DNA of 64,000 nt, from the NCBI RefSeq assembly GCF_000247695.1, contig NW_004624805.1, positions 6,639,212-6,703,211 on the forward strand. The letters are read 5' to 3'. Below are positions 32,713-44,461 of this stretch, in pieces. Position 1 is the stretch's first letter, and every line of letters begins with the position of its first letter. Below the pieces are notes generated by a model. The model was not told where the DNA came from, searched no databases, and saw nothing but the letters and a program-made list of their open reading frames with translations. Position numbers and translations under genes: made by a program. The DNA is from Heterocephalus glaber. Its lineage: Eukaryota > Chordata > Mammalia > Rodentia > Bathyergidae.

Positions 32713-33545
32713 CCCCTCTGGCAACCCAGCACCCTGAGGGCACTGGCTGTTCCCCTGGTGATTTTATGGCCAACTAGGAGCTGCACCTGGCTGCTGCCCC
32801 AAAGAGCTGCAGGACAGGATCGTATTACCCGTGCCTAGCTTGGAAAAGATCAACATTCAGAATGTGAAGTGTGGTTTCTACTGAATCATATCACTCTCAT
32901 ACCACCATAGAGTCAAATAATCAAAGTCTGGGACCCTAGCAGTGGTTTCTAGAATCCTGTCCCAGCTGGGCATTCAGCAAGCACTGAGTAGCTTCATTTC
33001 AAACCCAATCCCAGGGCATTTCTGCCCTAGCTTTTGACCTCAAACTCTCATATCTTTTTAAACAAAAAGTTCCAAAGTCTGAGCTTAATTTGAATTCTTC
33101 TTGCTTGTGGGCAAGCAAGGTAGCCTTTGGATTCCTTATGTTCTTTTGTCTAACATGAGGATAAATTTTGAAGTCATGACACAGCAAAGGAACAGCACAC
33201 AGAGCAGGAGGAGTGAAACCGATCAGGAATTTAGGGGAAGCCACAAGTCAGAGGCAGAGGTGCAAGAAAGAAAGGTGAGGCCCCTGAGACAGGGCTTGAG
33301 GGCAGGGATGGGGCCACCGGATTTCCTAGTGTAAGAGGGACCAGGGCTCAATCTGACTTTACTTTCAAATTGTGGAACATTAAATTACACATTAAATATT
33401 TAAACCCTTCTACAGGACAGCTAGAAGTCTTAAGGTAGCTGCCATGGAGACCAATAATGGATCTGTAGCTCTAATGCAGACCTTTGTAAAGAAAGTAGCT
33501 AGATTTCCAGTAATAGCCTATAATCTCTCTAGCCATTTTCTTTCT
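32713..33545. other. Unrecognised sequence
   Basis: No named element or credible gene. Confidence 0.3.
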
Positions 33546-33547
33546 CT

Positions 33548-33620
33548 CTTTTTTTTTTTTGTACCGGAGCTCAAACTCAGGACCTTGCACTTGCAAATCA
33601 GGCATGGTGCCATTTACTTT
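33548..33620 (-). mobile_element. tRNA-Ala SINE, 5' end degraded
   Basis: T11, then gtaccggagctcaaactcag and 'cttgcacttgcaaatcaggc', but the A-box end is lost after 33612. Confidence 0.65.
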
Positions 33621-33744
33621 CTAATAGGCATTTATCTTTGGAAGTCTTCTGTCTGCTCAGTAACTGAAATGTGTCTGACTTTGGGGGAAATCTTTCTATT
33701 TATGAGTCTTCAGAGGGGACGGACTCCTACCTCCCTCTTCTGAA

Positions 33745-34068
33745 ATTGGAGTCAGCTTGGTCCCAGTGTGGCAATGTGGTAGGTGGCAGAAGCCTTAAGA
33801 GGTGCGGCTTAGTGGGAGGTTGTTAGGTCATTGGGAACCCTGCACTCAGGAAGGGTTAAGGTACTTCTCATGAGTTCAGTAAACTTCTTTCTTTGTAATG
33901 TACCCAGCTTCAGATATTTTGTTACATGTCTTCTTCTTTTTTTTTTTGGTACCGGGGATCAAACTCGAGTCCTTGCACTTGTGCAGCAGGCAGCAAAACC
34001 ACTGAGCTAAATCCCCAGCCCTCAGATATTTTTACAGCAGAAAAAATGGACTAATATATGTGTCATTA
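33745..34068 (+). mobile_element. MaLR-like LTR interrupted by a SINE
   Basis: The LTR part ('taagaggtgcggcttagtgg', 'ggaggttgttaggtcattgg', 'ttcagatattttgttaca') resumes after the SINE as 'acagcagaaaaaatggacta'. Confidence 0.6.
33927..34021 (-). mobile_element. tRNA-Ala SINE in an LTR
   Basis: T-rich tail, ggtaccggggatcaaactcg, 'cttgtgcagcaggcagc' and 'gagctaaatccccagccc'. The cagatatttt-type LTR sequence is duplicated on both sides. Confidence 0.88.
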
Positions 34069-34424
34069 TGAACACTAAGGTGTTACATAAATATACCTAG
34101 AATGGTGCCTGGGACAGAACAATGCCATGCAAATATTAGTCCCCTTTCTTGCTCTAAGACCACAAATGGGAGCAGCTTCACCATTTAGTACCACTATACA
34201 TGCTATTTATTGGTTTCTGGGGGCCAGCAGGGATCCATTCACGTAAGACTCCCAAGGCCTTGCCAGATGGAAGGCAAGTGCTGGCCAATAGGAACCTATG
34301 TTGACCTCTTCCTGTGTACCAGGCATGTTCTGATTATTCTTGTATCATCCGTTCCCTCAAAGAGGTAGAGTTTTTGACTTCCAAGGTAAAAGGTTCTTCC
34401 AGGGCAAGTTTCTTGAAAGATTGA

Positions 34425-34520
34425 GCTGGTGTTTGGGGATATACCTAAGTGATGAAGCACTCCCCTAGCAATGTCAGCCCCTAGGTTCCATCCCAGCACC
34501 ACAAAAACAAACAAAACAAC
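34425..34520 (+). mobile_element. Older ID-type SINE
   Basis: 'tttggggatatacctaagtg', 'agcactcccctagcaatg' and 'ggttccatcccagcacc', then caaaacaaaac tail units. Confidence 0.55.
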
Positions 34521-34904
34521 AAAACAAAACAAAAACTCAGCTGAAGAGGGAGACAGCAAATAATTTCTGAACAAGAATGTGACTACAGAAGGACACGGTC
34601 TTCCCTCGGTCATGTGAATGAAGTATCCCTTAGAAATCCTCTATCTTTAGCTATAGAACTTACTTTCCTCTTAGATCTGTGACCTCAGTACCTGTTTTCT
34701 TCAGTAAAGGATTTTTTAAATTGTCAACTTCTCCACACTGGAAGCAACTTGTACAAAGTTAATTAATACACGGTGCTCTTAGCATGGATATTTAGAGGGG
34801 CCATACTATTTTTAATATCCCCACAGGTTCTCTATGCTCCAAACAAGATGTTCCAGGAGAATGATGTACTGCTACTTACCTCAGTTCCCCTTCAAATATA
34901 CATT

Positions 34905-35290
34905 CCCTAAATGAGTGAAACTGGAGATCATCATGTTAAGTGAAATAAACCAGACTCAGAACAACAAGCATCACCTGTTGTTTCCACTAATATGTGGAAT
35001 TGTAAAAAAGATGGCATGAACATAAAAGGGAGATTATTAGTATTATTAGATCAGAAGAAGAGAATAAGGCAAGGCGAGAGGGAGGAAGGTGGGAGCGAGA
35101 GTAATGGAGGGATAGACATGGTCAAACTCTTACATGTACGAGTGAAAATACCACATTGAAACTCAATATTTTGCAAAATTCTTTTCTTTTCTCTAGGTAC
35201 CGGGGATCGAACTCAGGTCCTTGCGCTTGCACAGCAGGTGGCGAAACCACTGAGCTAAATCCCCAGCCCTGATTAATTAATAAACATCAA
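34905..35290 (+). mobile_element. L1 3' end interrupted by a SINE
   Basis: 'catgttaagtgaaataaacc', 'cagactcagaacaacaagca' and 'ctaatatgtggaattgtaaa', then a purine-rich 3' UTR, match the final part of an L1. The SINE at about 35180-35269 separates it from 'taataaacatcaataaaa'. Confidence 0.7.
35180..35269 (-). mobile_element. tRNA-Ala SINE
   Basis: ggtaccggggatcgaactca, 'gcttgcacagcaggtggc' (TGCGCAA-type) and 'ctaaatccccagccct'. Confidence 0.88.
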
Positions 35291-36355
35291 TAAAATATAT
35301 TTTTAAAATACCAAATGTACATCCCTCTTCTTTACCTTGTGTGTTTGTCCCCTTACTCACATGAAGTAACTCTGCAATATCATTTTAACTACACAACTGT
35401 GTGGGCACTAGCAACAATTTCACAGCTCCATGATAGTAAGAGAAAAGTCCATGCCCTTGGGCTGCCTGCTGGCCTTGTAACAAGGTCCTACCAACAGCCC
35501 TCCTCTTCTTGTCTTTTAGAGATGCTTTAAATAACGGATTGTAAATTACCGACTTTCCCCCGAAGTAGCTGGCGTTGTGGGCCGAGTGGAACTGCATCTT
35601 GGAATCATCCCCTAGGTCTTATGATTAGGATTTCTGCAACTGATCTGGTGGGACTCTTGAAAAGCAGTCTTCTGATTAGTCCCATGATCTGTCCCACTTT
35701 CCAGCTCTCCTTTTCCTTTCCTTTCCTTTTCTTCCCTCATCTGTTGATTCCTTTTACCCACTTGGAACCTTAATGGAAGCAGCAGACACTGGACCGGTTC
35801 TGTTTCCTCCGATCCTGTGATGTGCTCTGATCCTGCTGATGTGCTTTCCTTCGCCATCAATGCTGTCATTTCCTCAGTGACTCACACCTCCCCAGTTCTC
35901 TCCTCCCCCTTGCAGGCCTGGGCCTGTTTCTCCACCCTTCGCACACGGCCGGCCTCTCCAGGCTTCGAGAACGTTCTCCTCCCCCCCACCCCGGTATCAT
36001 CCTGCTCCCTCTGCTTCGTCTCCCAGTTGTCCTCAGTCCTCTCAGGACAGATGGGAGCTGACTTTCAGAGGCGAAACTTCTCTTCCCTGAGTAGGCAGTG
36101 TATTTGCTTTTTATAAAATTAGAATATAAAAGAAATGTGCTCACTATGATAATAACATGTTACATTGCCTGTTAAGCAAATAATGTGAATGTAGATTATT
36201 TAAAATCAACTCCAAAGAAAACCAAGCATCAATCTGTATTTTTAAATTCTCTAATAATAACTACCACTATATATTTGATTGATTTTGTCTTTCTGTCTCT
36301 GATTTCTTATTGCAGTAGAAAATTGCAAATTTCAGAATAAAAATGGAACCTAATC
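35291..36355. other. Unrecognised sequence
   Basis: C/T-rich in part (35690-36030), with frames of 85-99 codons on both strands. No domain or splice structure recognised. Confidence 0.3.
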
Positions 36356-37174
36356 TGACAAACAGATCAGTAGACTGAAATGGAATAATATAAAGCCGCA
36401 TATACAGGGTCAATTGATTTTCAACAAAATACAAAGGTAATTTCATACAAAAAATACTTTTTTCAACAAAGATATAGTAATAATTGGATTGCCATAGGCA
36501 AGAAAAAAATACTTTGACTTCAACTTTGTGTCACAAACAAAAATGCCATCAAAATGGATCATAGCCCTAAATATAAAACAGACAGCTATAAAGCTTCTAA
36601 AATTTTTTATAGGAGAAAATCTTCCTTGAGTTGGTCAGAGATTTTTTTTTAAAAGAAAGAATTGATCAACTGTACTTCATAAAAATTAAGAGCTCTTTGA
36701 AAGACATTGATATGATAATGAAAATACAAACCACAAACTGGTAGAAAATATTTGCAAATCGCATATCTGATAGAGGTCATATATCTAGGCTATTCAAGAA
36801 ATTCTCCCAGTTCAATAATAAGAACACCATCCAATATTTTTAATTTGCAAAAGAGTTGAGTAGATGCTTCACCAAAGAAGATTCCGAGATGACTGACACT
36901 CACCACCTTAGCCACTAGGAAATGCAAATTAAAGCCATCCTGCAAGGCCCCTAAAATGGCTGAAGTTAAAGGTTGCAAGACTGCCAATCATTGCAGAGGA
37001 TGTGGAGCAGATGGAACTCTCAGACATCACTGGTAAGAACAGAAAAGGGTACGAGTTTGGGTGTTTATGCTGCGGTGCTTTATTCCCAATAAATGGCACC
37101 ACATAGTAGACAACCCAGCTGTCCAAACGGGTGAACTGATAAGCAGATTGTGGTATACCTATGCAGTGGCCTCA

Positions 37175-37308
37175 GAGCCATCCGAGTAGAGACTGAAACC
37201 TCTACAAACTGTGAGCTGAAATAAACCTTCCCTCCATTAACCTGTGGGTGTCGAACATTTTGTCTCAGGAATGAGAAAAGTAACTATGCCATCAGAGATT
37301 TGTAAAGA
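37175..37308 (+). mobile_element. MaLR LTR 3' fragment inside an old L1
   Basis: 'ctgaaacctctacaaactgt', 'gagctgaaataaaccttcc' and 'gtgggtgtcgaacattttgt' match the end of the LTR at 37843-38298. Only the last 130 bp is present. Confidence 0.7.
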
Positions 37309-37644
37309 CATTTAAAAGGAATGGATTATTGATACGCACAGCAGTGTAATTATACTATGCTCAGACAAAGAAGTACATACTGAGTGGTTCCACGCGTGTA
37401 AATTCTAGGATATGCAAATTACTCTATAGTGACAAAAAGCACATCAATGGTTGCCTGGGGAGGGACAGAAGTTGAGGAGGGATTATGAAAGGATGAGAGG
37501 AATTTTTTTAGAATAATGAATACATTAAGCCCTAATGTACTATTGATTACAAGGATGTAAATATATGTCAAAAGTATCAAATAGTACACTTTAAAATATA
37601 TATCCTTTATTATACATCAATTATACTTCAATTAAGCTATTTTT

Positions 37645-37726
37645 TTTTTTTTGGTACCAGGGATTGAACTGGGTCCTTGCACTTGCGCAGCAGGCAGCAA
37701 AACCACTGAGCTAAATCCCCAACCCT
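37645..37726 (-). mobile_element. tRNA-Ala SINE in an old L1
   Basis: Exact target duplications attaagctattttt at 37631-37644 and 37727-37740. The anticodon region reads 'cttgcgcagcaggcagc'. Confidence 0.92.
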
Positions 37727-37842
37727 ATTAAGCTATTTTTTAAAAAGAAAAACCATAGTATGTTTTATGTTGTTTAATCTACCTGAAAAAAGTGTCCATT
37801 GTTCAACTGTGATTTGCAATTCACATAATATTCTTTAGCAGG

Positions 37843-38298
37843 TGTTGTCTCTTGTATCTAGATGTTCCCACAAACCCTCATGCAGTCATAGGCGGGCCCT
37901 TTCAGAGCTGGATGGATCTAGGGCATGTGATACTGGGATTAAGATCTGTGATACTAAATTAGTCCACTGAATGGAATTAGCACAGTTCTAGGTGTGGATA
38001 ATGGAAGCCCCACCCTGGATGTGGGTGGCACCAATTGATAGGTTTACAGCCTGGCTGGAATATAAAGGGAGGGAGAGAAGGCAGGCTGCTGCTGTTGTTG
38101 CTTGCTGTTTTGCTGCTTCCTGGCTGCCTGCCATGGACTATTTCTCCTCTGTGATGCCCCTCTGCTGTGCTACCTTGCCTTGGAGCCAGCTGAGTAGGGA
38201 CTGAATCCTCTACAAACTGTGAGCCAAATAAACCCTCCCTCCTTTAACCTGTGGGTGTCGAGTATTTTGTCTCGGCAATGAGAAAAGTTACTAAGATA
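37843..38298 (+). mobile_element. Solo LTR, MaLR-like
   Basis: The 456-bp LTR starts TGTTGTCTCTTG and ends TACTAAGATA, with exact 5-bp duplications gcagg at 37838-37842 and 38299-38303. The polyadenylation signal lies in 'gccaaataaaccctccc'. It is the same family as 633-1001 and 27943-28388. A 70-codon frame inside it is incidental. Confidence 0.78.
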
Positions 38299-38303
38299 GC
38301 AGG

Positions 38304-39113
38304 GATTTTTATGTTAATAATTTATTAGGCTTTATTTAATTATGTGTTCACATGTACCAAATAATGTCTTTAATCAATAAAATATTTTTATGTGAAAATA
38401 TTGCTATGTTTTGGCCTATATTTTGAATTTCTGGAATGCTATTGGAATCTATTTACATTAATCCATGTATTCATTCAAAATTATGGAGAACCCATTATTT
38501 GCCAGATACTCCCGATGTCCTGAGGATATAAAGATAAGTGTGTCTAATCATGATTTAAGGGGTTTATCATTAGCATTATGTTGAATGAATGTCAGTAATT
38601 TATTTAGATCTTTTCTTAGCAAAATGACACCATTATGTTATTTTATTTTTGTACTTTTCTTAGACTACAGACATTCATATGGAAAGAAGAAAGGTATCAG
38701 AATCTCCTTGTGGGCAAAGGGCAATATGCAGGGGAGAATTTGGAGTCCTCACCTGGACCAGACAATGCTATGGGCTCCAGGATTCATAACACCCTTGGAG
38801 GTGACCCTGGGTTCCACACTGATGAGGGCCCAGGCCAGGCCACCTGAGTGGACAGGGAAGAGCAGAGGCCCAATCCAAGCAGTGGTATGGAGAGTTATGA
38901 GGAAGACACAAGCATGGGGCCACTCAGAGCATAGAAAGATGAGGGAACTTTCTATTCTGAACCATGGTTTTTCGCAGGCAAAAAAGGGGCTGCCCTAGAA
39001 TCCATGCCAGAGCTCCCTGCCATGCAATTCTCCCCTACGCCAAAAGGAGAAGAATGAGTCGTGCTGTCTGCCGACTTCTTTGAACAACTTGACACATCAA
39101 ATAACTTTCTTTT
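38304..39113. other. Unrecognised sequence
   Basis: A frame of 137 codons on the plus strand (38585-38998) has no recognised domain, and a second plus frame overlaps it, so coding is unlikely. Confidence 0.3.
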
Positions 39114-39130
39114 AAAAAAAAAGAATTAAT

Positions 39131-39210
39131 GGGCAGGGATTTAGCTCAGTGGTGCCACTGCCTGCCTCGCAAGCGCAGGGTCCCAAGTTCGATCCCCAGT
39201 ACCAAAAAAA
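39131..39210 (+). mobile_element. tRNA-Ala SINE
   Basis: 'gggcagggatttagctcagt', 'gcctgcctcgcaagcgcagg' and 'gttcgatccccagtacc'. Flanks share aaaagaatta. Confidence 0.88.
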
Positions 39211-39389
39211 GAAAAGAATTAGTCAACTTAACTATAATTTTAAAACTTTCCTAACTCACTGAGTGCTATAAAGACTTATTATACCAGTCATTTGAAAAAA
39301 GCGTTAAGTGAAATTAATGAAAAAAGTCACAACAGGTAAAATACGACCTAAGTTTATTAGCACATATAAAGCTGGCACATCTTATTCTT

Positions 39390-39685
39390 TTAATTTATTT
39401 TTATTAGTACATATTTGCAGTACATAATGTTTGCATTCCTTGTGTGGAGTTGGTACGTGAACATAACCATCTTAATTCATTTTTTCATCCCTTTTCCCTC
39501 ATATTTTGATCCCCTTCCCATTTGAGAACAACCAATTGTCTACCTTTTATTTTTCTCTTTGTTTACAAGAGAAATTATGCAATATTTAAACTTGTGTGTC
39601 TGATTTATTTCACTTACCATTATGGTCTCAAGCTACATCCATTTTCCCACAAATGACTCAAATGTATCTTTCTTTATGGATGAGT
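39390..39685 (-). mobile_element. 5'-truncated L1 3' end
   Basis: About 296 bp of reversed L1 3' UTR is bracketed by exact duplications acatcttattctt at 39377-39389 and 39686-39698. This is a classic short 5'-truncated insertion. Confidence 0.82.
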
Positions 39686-39698
39686 ACATCTTATTCTT

Positions 39699-40262
39699 GA
39701 TTTAAAAATAATACCAATATACTTACAAGCCAAAACTTCTAAAATTCTATGCTAAATAAATGTTTTAATGGGGAAAGTTTTAAAAACCTGAATCCAAGAA
39801 GATAATACAGAAACAATAAGAGACTTTATCCTAAGCACTTTCTTTAGTCTGTATAAATACTTTAAAGGACTCAATTTTTGCTACCCTATGGACCAAATTG
39901 GCTTCAGGTCTGTTTCTAGTGTCATCGTGTGGGGCATGAGGTCTAGAATTCTTATACTACATACCTACTGTCAGGAACAGAAGTGGTGGAGCAAGGAGAG
40001 GCTAAAGGAGATAATAAGCAAAGAAAATAAAGACGAAAAAAATGGAGGAAAAAAATGAAGCAGTTGGAAAAAATAGGAGGAAAAAAAGGAGAATGGAAAA
40101 ACTGATGAGACCAACATGGGAAGGAAATTGAAAAACAAGCCACTTAGGCAGATAGTGTTTACACGTAACTTACTTGTCTTTACAGACTGGGGCGTGTGAC
40201 CCAGTGGATTTTCCAATTTTGCTTTCATTATTACAATCGAAAAGCTAAAAATGCTTTATTTT
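39699..40262. other. Unrecognised sequence
   Basis: A-rich and purine-rich at 39990-40110. No element named. Confidence 0.3.
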
Positions 40263-40460
40263 CTTGTAGTGCTGAGGATCAAACTCTCAGAGCCTCACTC
40301 ATGCTAGCCAAATGCCCTACCCCTGGGCCAGGGATTTAGCTCAATAGTGCTGGCGCCTGCCTTGCAAGCGAAAGGTCCCAAGTTCAATCCCCAATGACAA
40401 ACAAAAAACAAACAACAAATGCCCTACCCTTGAGTCACACCCCCCTGTTCCCCCAGAAAT
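40263..40460 (-). mobile_element. Old ID-type SINE split by a younger SINE
   Basis: The left piece 'gtgctgaggatcaaactctc' to 'catgctagccaaatgcccta' continues after 40432 as 'agtcacacccccctg'. The interruption is the SINE at 40326-40415. Confidence 0.7.
40326..40415 (+). mobile_element. tRNA-Ala SINE nested in an older ID SINE
   Basis: Duplications caaatgccctacccYtg (17 bp, one C/T difference) lie at 40309-40325 and 40416-40432. The tail is caaacaaaaaacaaac. Confidence 0.9.
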
Positions 40461-41530
40461 TCTTATAAGTTTTTTTCTTTTCTCCTACCCTTTTCTCAGG
40501 CATCAGTGTCATTAAGCTAGAATTGGGGAGCGAGAAGTGGAGGTTGTTTTCAGGACATTTGTACCCAGACAGTAATGGCTCATGAGTTATGGGGAACACT
40601 CACATGATGGAGACGCTTGTGATGTAGGAAGCAGAGACCATGCCAGTTTCAAAGGCATGTGACAGATGGATGCAGATTCGCAACCCCTGCTCTGCTCCCC
40701 GGGAACTTCCCTTTCTGGGAGGTCACAACCTATCTGCTCTCAATAAGGGTGGCTGCCCTTTGGAGAGCCGCAGCTTGTGCCAAGCCATCTTTCAGCCGGA
40801 AATCATTTTCCTGCAATTTACAGGAAGAAAGGAAGACAAAATCCCACCCATCCTTTTCCGAGCTGCTTATTTTCCATGTGAGGTTAATGGGCTTCCCACA
40901 GACAGGCCAAGTTGTTTGTTCAGAGGGTGGATCATGCTTTTGCTTCACGAGCGAGCGGCTGTTCAAACTAACATGGGTTTCGGACATTTCAGGACGGTGT
41001 CCTGTGTACAGCTACAGAGAGGGTGCCACTGTTTTGCTGAGACAAATTGCTAGGCTCAAATTTCTCTCCAAATGGACCCGCCTATCTTTGACAGAGGAAA
41101 TTACAGTGAAACTTAAAATATTCACTCAGAGTCTTTCATACGAATATGAATCTGTATTTTAAGTGTCTTCAAGGGACCGGCCGGTGTTTCAGAATATGCA
41201 CTGAGAGCATCAGGGAGAAAAGGGGTGACTGGATGAGGTGTCTGTCACCTTCCTGCCCTACACAAGATGTGCCTTAGAGAAAAAGCCACACTGCTCTGTG
41301 ACGTTGTGGTCAAGGAGCTGGGCTGAGTGTAGGCTCAGACTGCATGGACCCTGCATGTGGTAACCACTAAAGACTAACACAAGGAGTAACTGACAAGAAA
41401 AAAAATATGTACAGCAAGAGTCTCTGTATAATTGCCATCTGATCTCCCACTACACATGCATCCTTAAAGTCAGAAGCATTGAGAAGCAGAGTGCGGCCAT
41501 TAATTAGGATAGGTCAGCCTAAGTGGATGA
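40461..41530. other. Unrecognised, apparently unique sequence
   Basis: About 1 kb without a recognisable repeat. Two overlapping plus frames (137 codons at 40640-41053, 167 codons at 40659-41162) and a minus frame coexist. I see no splice structure or known domain. A short dyad ttcctg-N7-caggaa lies at 40808-40826. Confidence 0.4.
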
Positions 41531-41539
41531 GGATGTGCT

Positions 41540-42012
41540 AACAGATTAGGAAAGTACAGTGCTGGGAGCGTGTTGGGTAACTGGCGTGGAAGCCAGCCAA
41601 CTGACCAGGGGAAGCCCGCCCCAGCTGTGGGAGGCACCAGCCAATAGGCTTGCAATCAAGATGGACTAAAAAGGGAAAGAAGGAAGTGGGCCTGATTTGG
41701 AAGACCTCCAGTCTTCCTGAGTGGGTCTGACCTTTGCTGCCATCACCTTTGGATATCAGTCTCTGGATCTCCTGTTTCTGAGCTCTCTCGCACAGACTTG
41801 TGAGCTCCCAGGCCTTCGACCTTGGACTGTGCTGGATCCTTGATCCCTCTTGTTCTGCGGCTTCCAGCTTCTTGGGCTTCCAGCTCTTCGACATGCAGAC
41901 GACCAGTGTGGATTCTCCTGCCTTTAATCTTATAACTGCCTAACAAATCCCCTTGCATAATTGCACATATGTTTCTCATTTATTCTGTTAACCTAGAGAA
42001 CCCTAACAAACA
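41540..42012 (+). mobile_element. Ancient LTR-like repeat, family uncertain
   Basis: 'ctggatctcctgtttctgag', 'caggccttcgaccttggact', 'cagctcttcgacatgcagac' and the end 'tagagaaccctaacaaac' resemble an old mammalian repeat with 'ttctctggagaaccctgact' at its terminus. Boundaries are approximate. Confidence 0.45.
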
Positions 42013-42325
42013 CACAGAACTAGAAGTTATCCCTGGGCACTTCCATTTAGAAAAATCAGGAAATGAGATTGCTCATCTACACAGGCATGCACTCAATGAA
42101 AGAACCAAACAAAAGAAACAAGAATGGCCTTGGTGTTTTCAGAGAGGGATGACGGGAAGACTCTGCATTGTGGCCCACTGAAGAACTACCTAGGCCTAGG
42201 CAGAAGAGAGCTTCAAGAGACAGGAACACAACCCTCAGAGGAAAAACCCTTGAAGAGTGCGGGACAGGGATGATAGTAGCTTTTCCCAGAATATTGACTT
42301 GGGGTCTCCAATGAAAATTGAAATC

Positions 42326-42416
42326 TGGCCGGGGATTTAGCTCAGTGGTGCCACCACTTGACTCTCAAGAGCAATGTCCTGAGTTTGATCCCCGGTACAA
42401 AAAGGGGTGGGGGGAG

Positions 42417-42473
<57 letters not shown>
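42326..42473 (+). mobile_element. tRNA-Ala SINE with a (GAAA)n tail
   Basis: The SINE body (42326-42400, to 'gatccccggtac') continues into a short G-rich linker and about 14 gaaa units. Exact duplications gaaaattgaaatc lie at 42313-42325 and 42474-42486 and enclose both, so the microsatellite belongs to the inserted element. Confidence 0.92.
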
Positions 42474-42475
<2 letters not shown>

Positions 42476-42532
42476 AAATTGAAATCCATTTACAAATACT
42501 GAATGGAAAGTGCTAGCATTTTTCCTGGTAAG

Positions 42533-42880
42533 GCTGAGTGTATTTGCTTTCTGTCACTGTAAGTGAATTCCTGAGAATACCAACTTGTAAAGAAAAAAAG
42601 GTTTATTTTAGCTCCTAGTTTTGAAGTTTTAGCCCAAAACCAATTGGTAAAGGAGCACAACATGACAGAGGTGTGTGGTGAGAAAAAAACATCCCCCTGA
42701 TGACCAGGAAGCACAAGAGACTGAGGAGGGGCAGGGGTCCCATGAGTCCCCGTGAGATGACACCCAAGGACTGCAAGACCTCCCAGCAGGCCCATCGCCT
42801 TCAATAGCACTGTCTTGGGGAGCCTCACCTTTAACACCTGGGCCTCTGGAGGACATTCAAGACCAAAACTACAGCGACAA
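42533..42880 (-). mobile_element. MaLR LTR, antisense
   Basis: 'gtatttgctttctgtcactg', 'aggtttattttagctcctag' and 'aacacctgggcctctggagg' are the reversed MaLR pattern. Confidence 0.62.
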
Positions 42881-43099
42881 GTTTATGCTCAGAAGAATTT
42901 GTGGATTTATAGGTGATGGTAAGCAGTTCACAGAGTAAATAGTCTACACTGATTTTTAGAGAGCTGTTTAATTACATGCCTCATTATGCTCTGGCCACAA
43001 CCTAGGCAATGGCAACACTGGTAAGAAAGAGAACAGAACACACCCTAAAGCAATGCACAAGTCACTTTACCTTCATCTCCATGCAGAATCAGAGAGTAA

Positions 43100-43140
43100 A
43101 CACACACACACACACACACACGCACACACACACACAACAC
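43100..43140 (+). repeat. (CA)n microsatellite
   Basis: About 18 CA units with one CG interruption. Confidence 0.9.
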
Positions 43141-43169
43141 AGAAGACCTAACTATCCTATTGTGGAAAG

Positions 43170-43563
43170 CAGGTGTCTTAATTACTTTTCTCTCATCACT
43201 GAGACAAAATACCTGACACCCAAAGTTAAAGGAAGAAAGGTTTGTTTAGCTCACAGTCTGTAGAGGTTTCAGTCCATAATCAGCTGGCTCCAAGGCAGGG
43301 TGACACCGCAGAGGAGAAACAGTTCATGGCAGGCAGAAGACAGCAAAGCAACAAGGGGACCTTAACAGCGTCTTTCTGCCCCTTATATCTTATCCAGGCT
43401 ACTTAGGGCCGGTAGCACTCACACCCTTAATCCTAGCGCCCTTGAGCCTAGCACTGCACCATGAATCAATCCCAGTGTCACACACTCCAGATGCAGCCAC
43501 CTCTGAAAAGCCCCACCTGTGACCACATGAGGCTTTGGGGGACAGCTAGACACAGCCATGACA
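43170..43563 (-). mobile_element. MaLR LTR, antisense
   Basis: 'ttacttttctctcatcactg', 'agacaaaatacctgacaccc', 'gtttcagtccataatcagct' and 'gaaaagccccacctgtgacc', ending 'acacagccatgaca'. Confidence 0.68.
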
Positions 43564-43589
43564 GCAGGTTTAACAGAAGGAGAAACATT

Positions 43590-44010
43590 AATGCATTCAG
43601 TGAATACTTACTGAGACCTACTGTGTGTTCAGTCAGCCAATGAGCAGCAATGTTCCTGGACTCAAGGGGTTTCTATTCTAGTGAACAGGTAAATACTACA
43701 GGGCTACATCATGAGAAGAAATATAAAGAAAATTAAGAAGAGTAAAAAAAAAAAACTGTGAAGCAGCCTACTAAGTAGAATGAAGGAAGGCCTTTCTGAA
43801 TAGTCACATTTCCAGCAGAAACTTGAGTGAAATGAAAAAGGAAGCCATGTACTGAAGAGAGGAAATGGTGAGTGCAAAGGCCCTGAGGTAGGAGGTATGT
43901 GCTTGAGAGACCAGCAAAAAGGCAAGTGGAATATAAAACGTGAATTCATCTTATCCAAAGTCTTCCTGTTAAGCATAGGAAGTAAATGTCAAAGAGGTAA
44001 GTCACCTAAT
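43590..44010 (-). mobile_element. LINE-2 remnant
   Basis: 'gcattcagtgaatacttact', 'ggggtttctattctagtgaa' and 'tgcaaaggccctgaggtagg' match reversed L2. Confidence 0.6.
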
Positions 44011-44460
44011 TGATGGTAGCTGTTTGCAAAATGGTAAGTGGCAGCAAACCTGAGTTCACCCCATCTGTCTTTGTCAGAACCATTATACATCTAGGACTGC
44101 TTGGCTCATCCATCTGGAAACTCTGGGAAAATTAAACAAATGTGTTCCTTCCTCCCGGTCAATGTGCTCCATGCCTGGATGTGCTACTTGGGAGCGGGTG
44201 GTTGGCCTGGCATTCGGCTCTCACCAGCCACCTTGATCAGACTTCATGGACCAGGCCCAACCTGCACAGAACGCACAGCAGCCCCAGGACAGTTCATTTG
44301 CTAGGTCGTTGGTCTCAGTTCTGCACTCTTAGTTGACACCAGTCGTGTAGCTCATTTTGCAACGGTCACACAGCAGAACGTACCCTGATCGCCTGGGCCT
44401 AGGCTGGAAATGACTGACCGGGGAAGATGGGTCGGCCTGACTATTACACGAAGTAGGAAA
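44011..44460. other. Unrecognised sequence
   Basis: No element or gene recognised. Moderately GC-rich at 44200-44410. Confidence 0.3.
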
Positions 44461-44461
44461 T

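Larger units (their letters stand above)
36360..37740 (+). mobile_element. Ancient L1 (L1M-like) 3' portion, interrupted twice
   Basis: ORF2 3' landmarks are 'caaaatggatcatagcccta', 'aaaatatttgcaaatcgcat' and 'ggaaatgcaaattaaagcc'. The L1M 3' UTR follows with 'gcctggggagggacagaagt', 'acactttaaaatatatatcc' and 'catcaattatacttcaatta'. A MaLR 3' fragment (37175-37308) and a SINE (37645-37726) interrupt it. All frames are broken. Confidence 0.75.
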
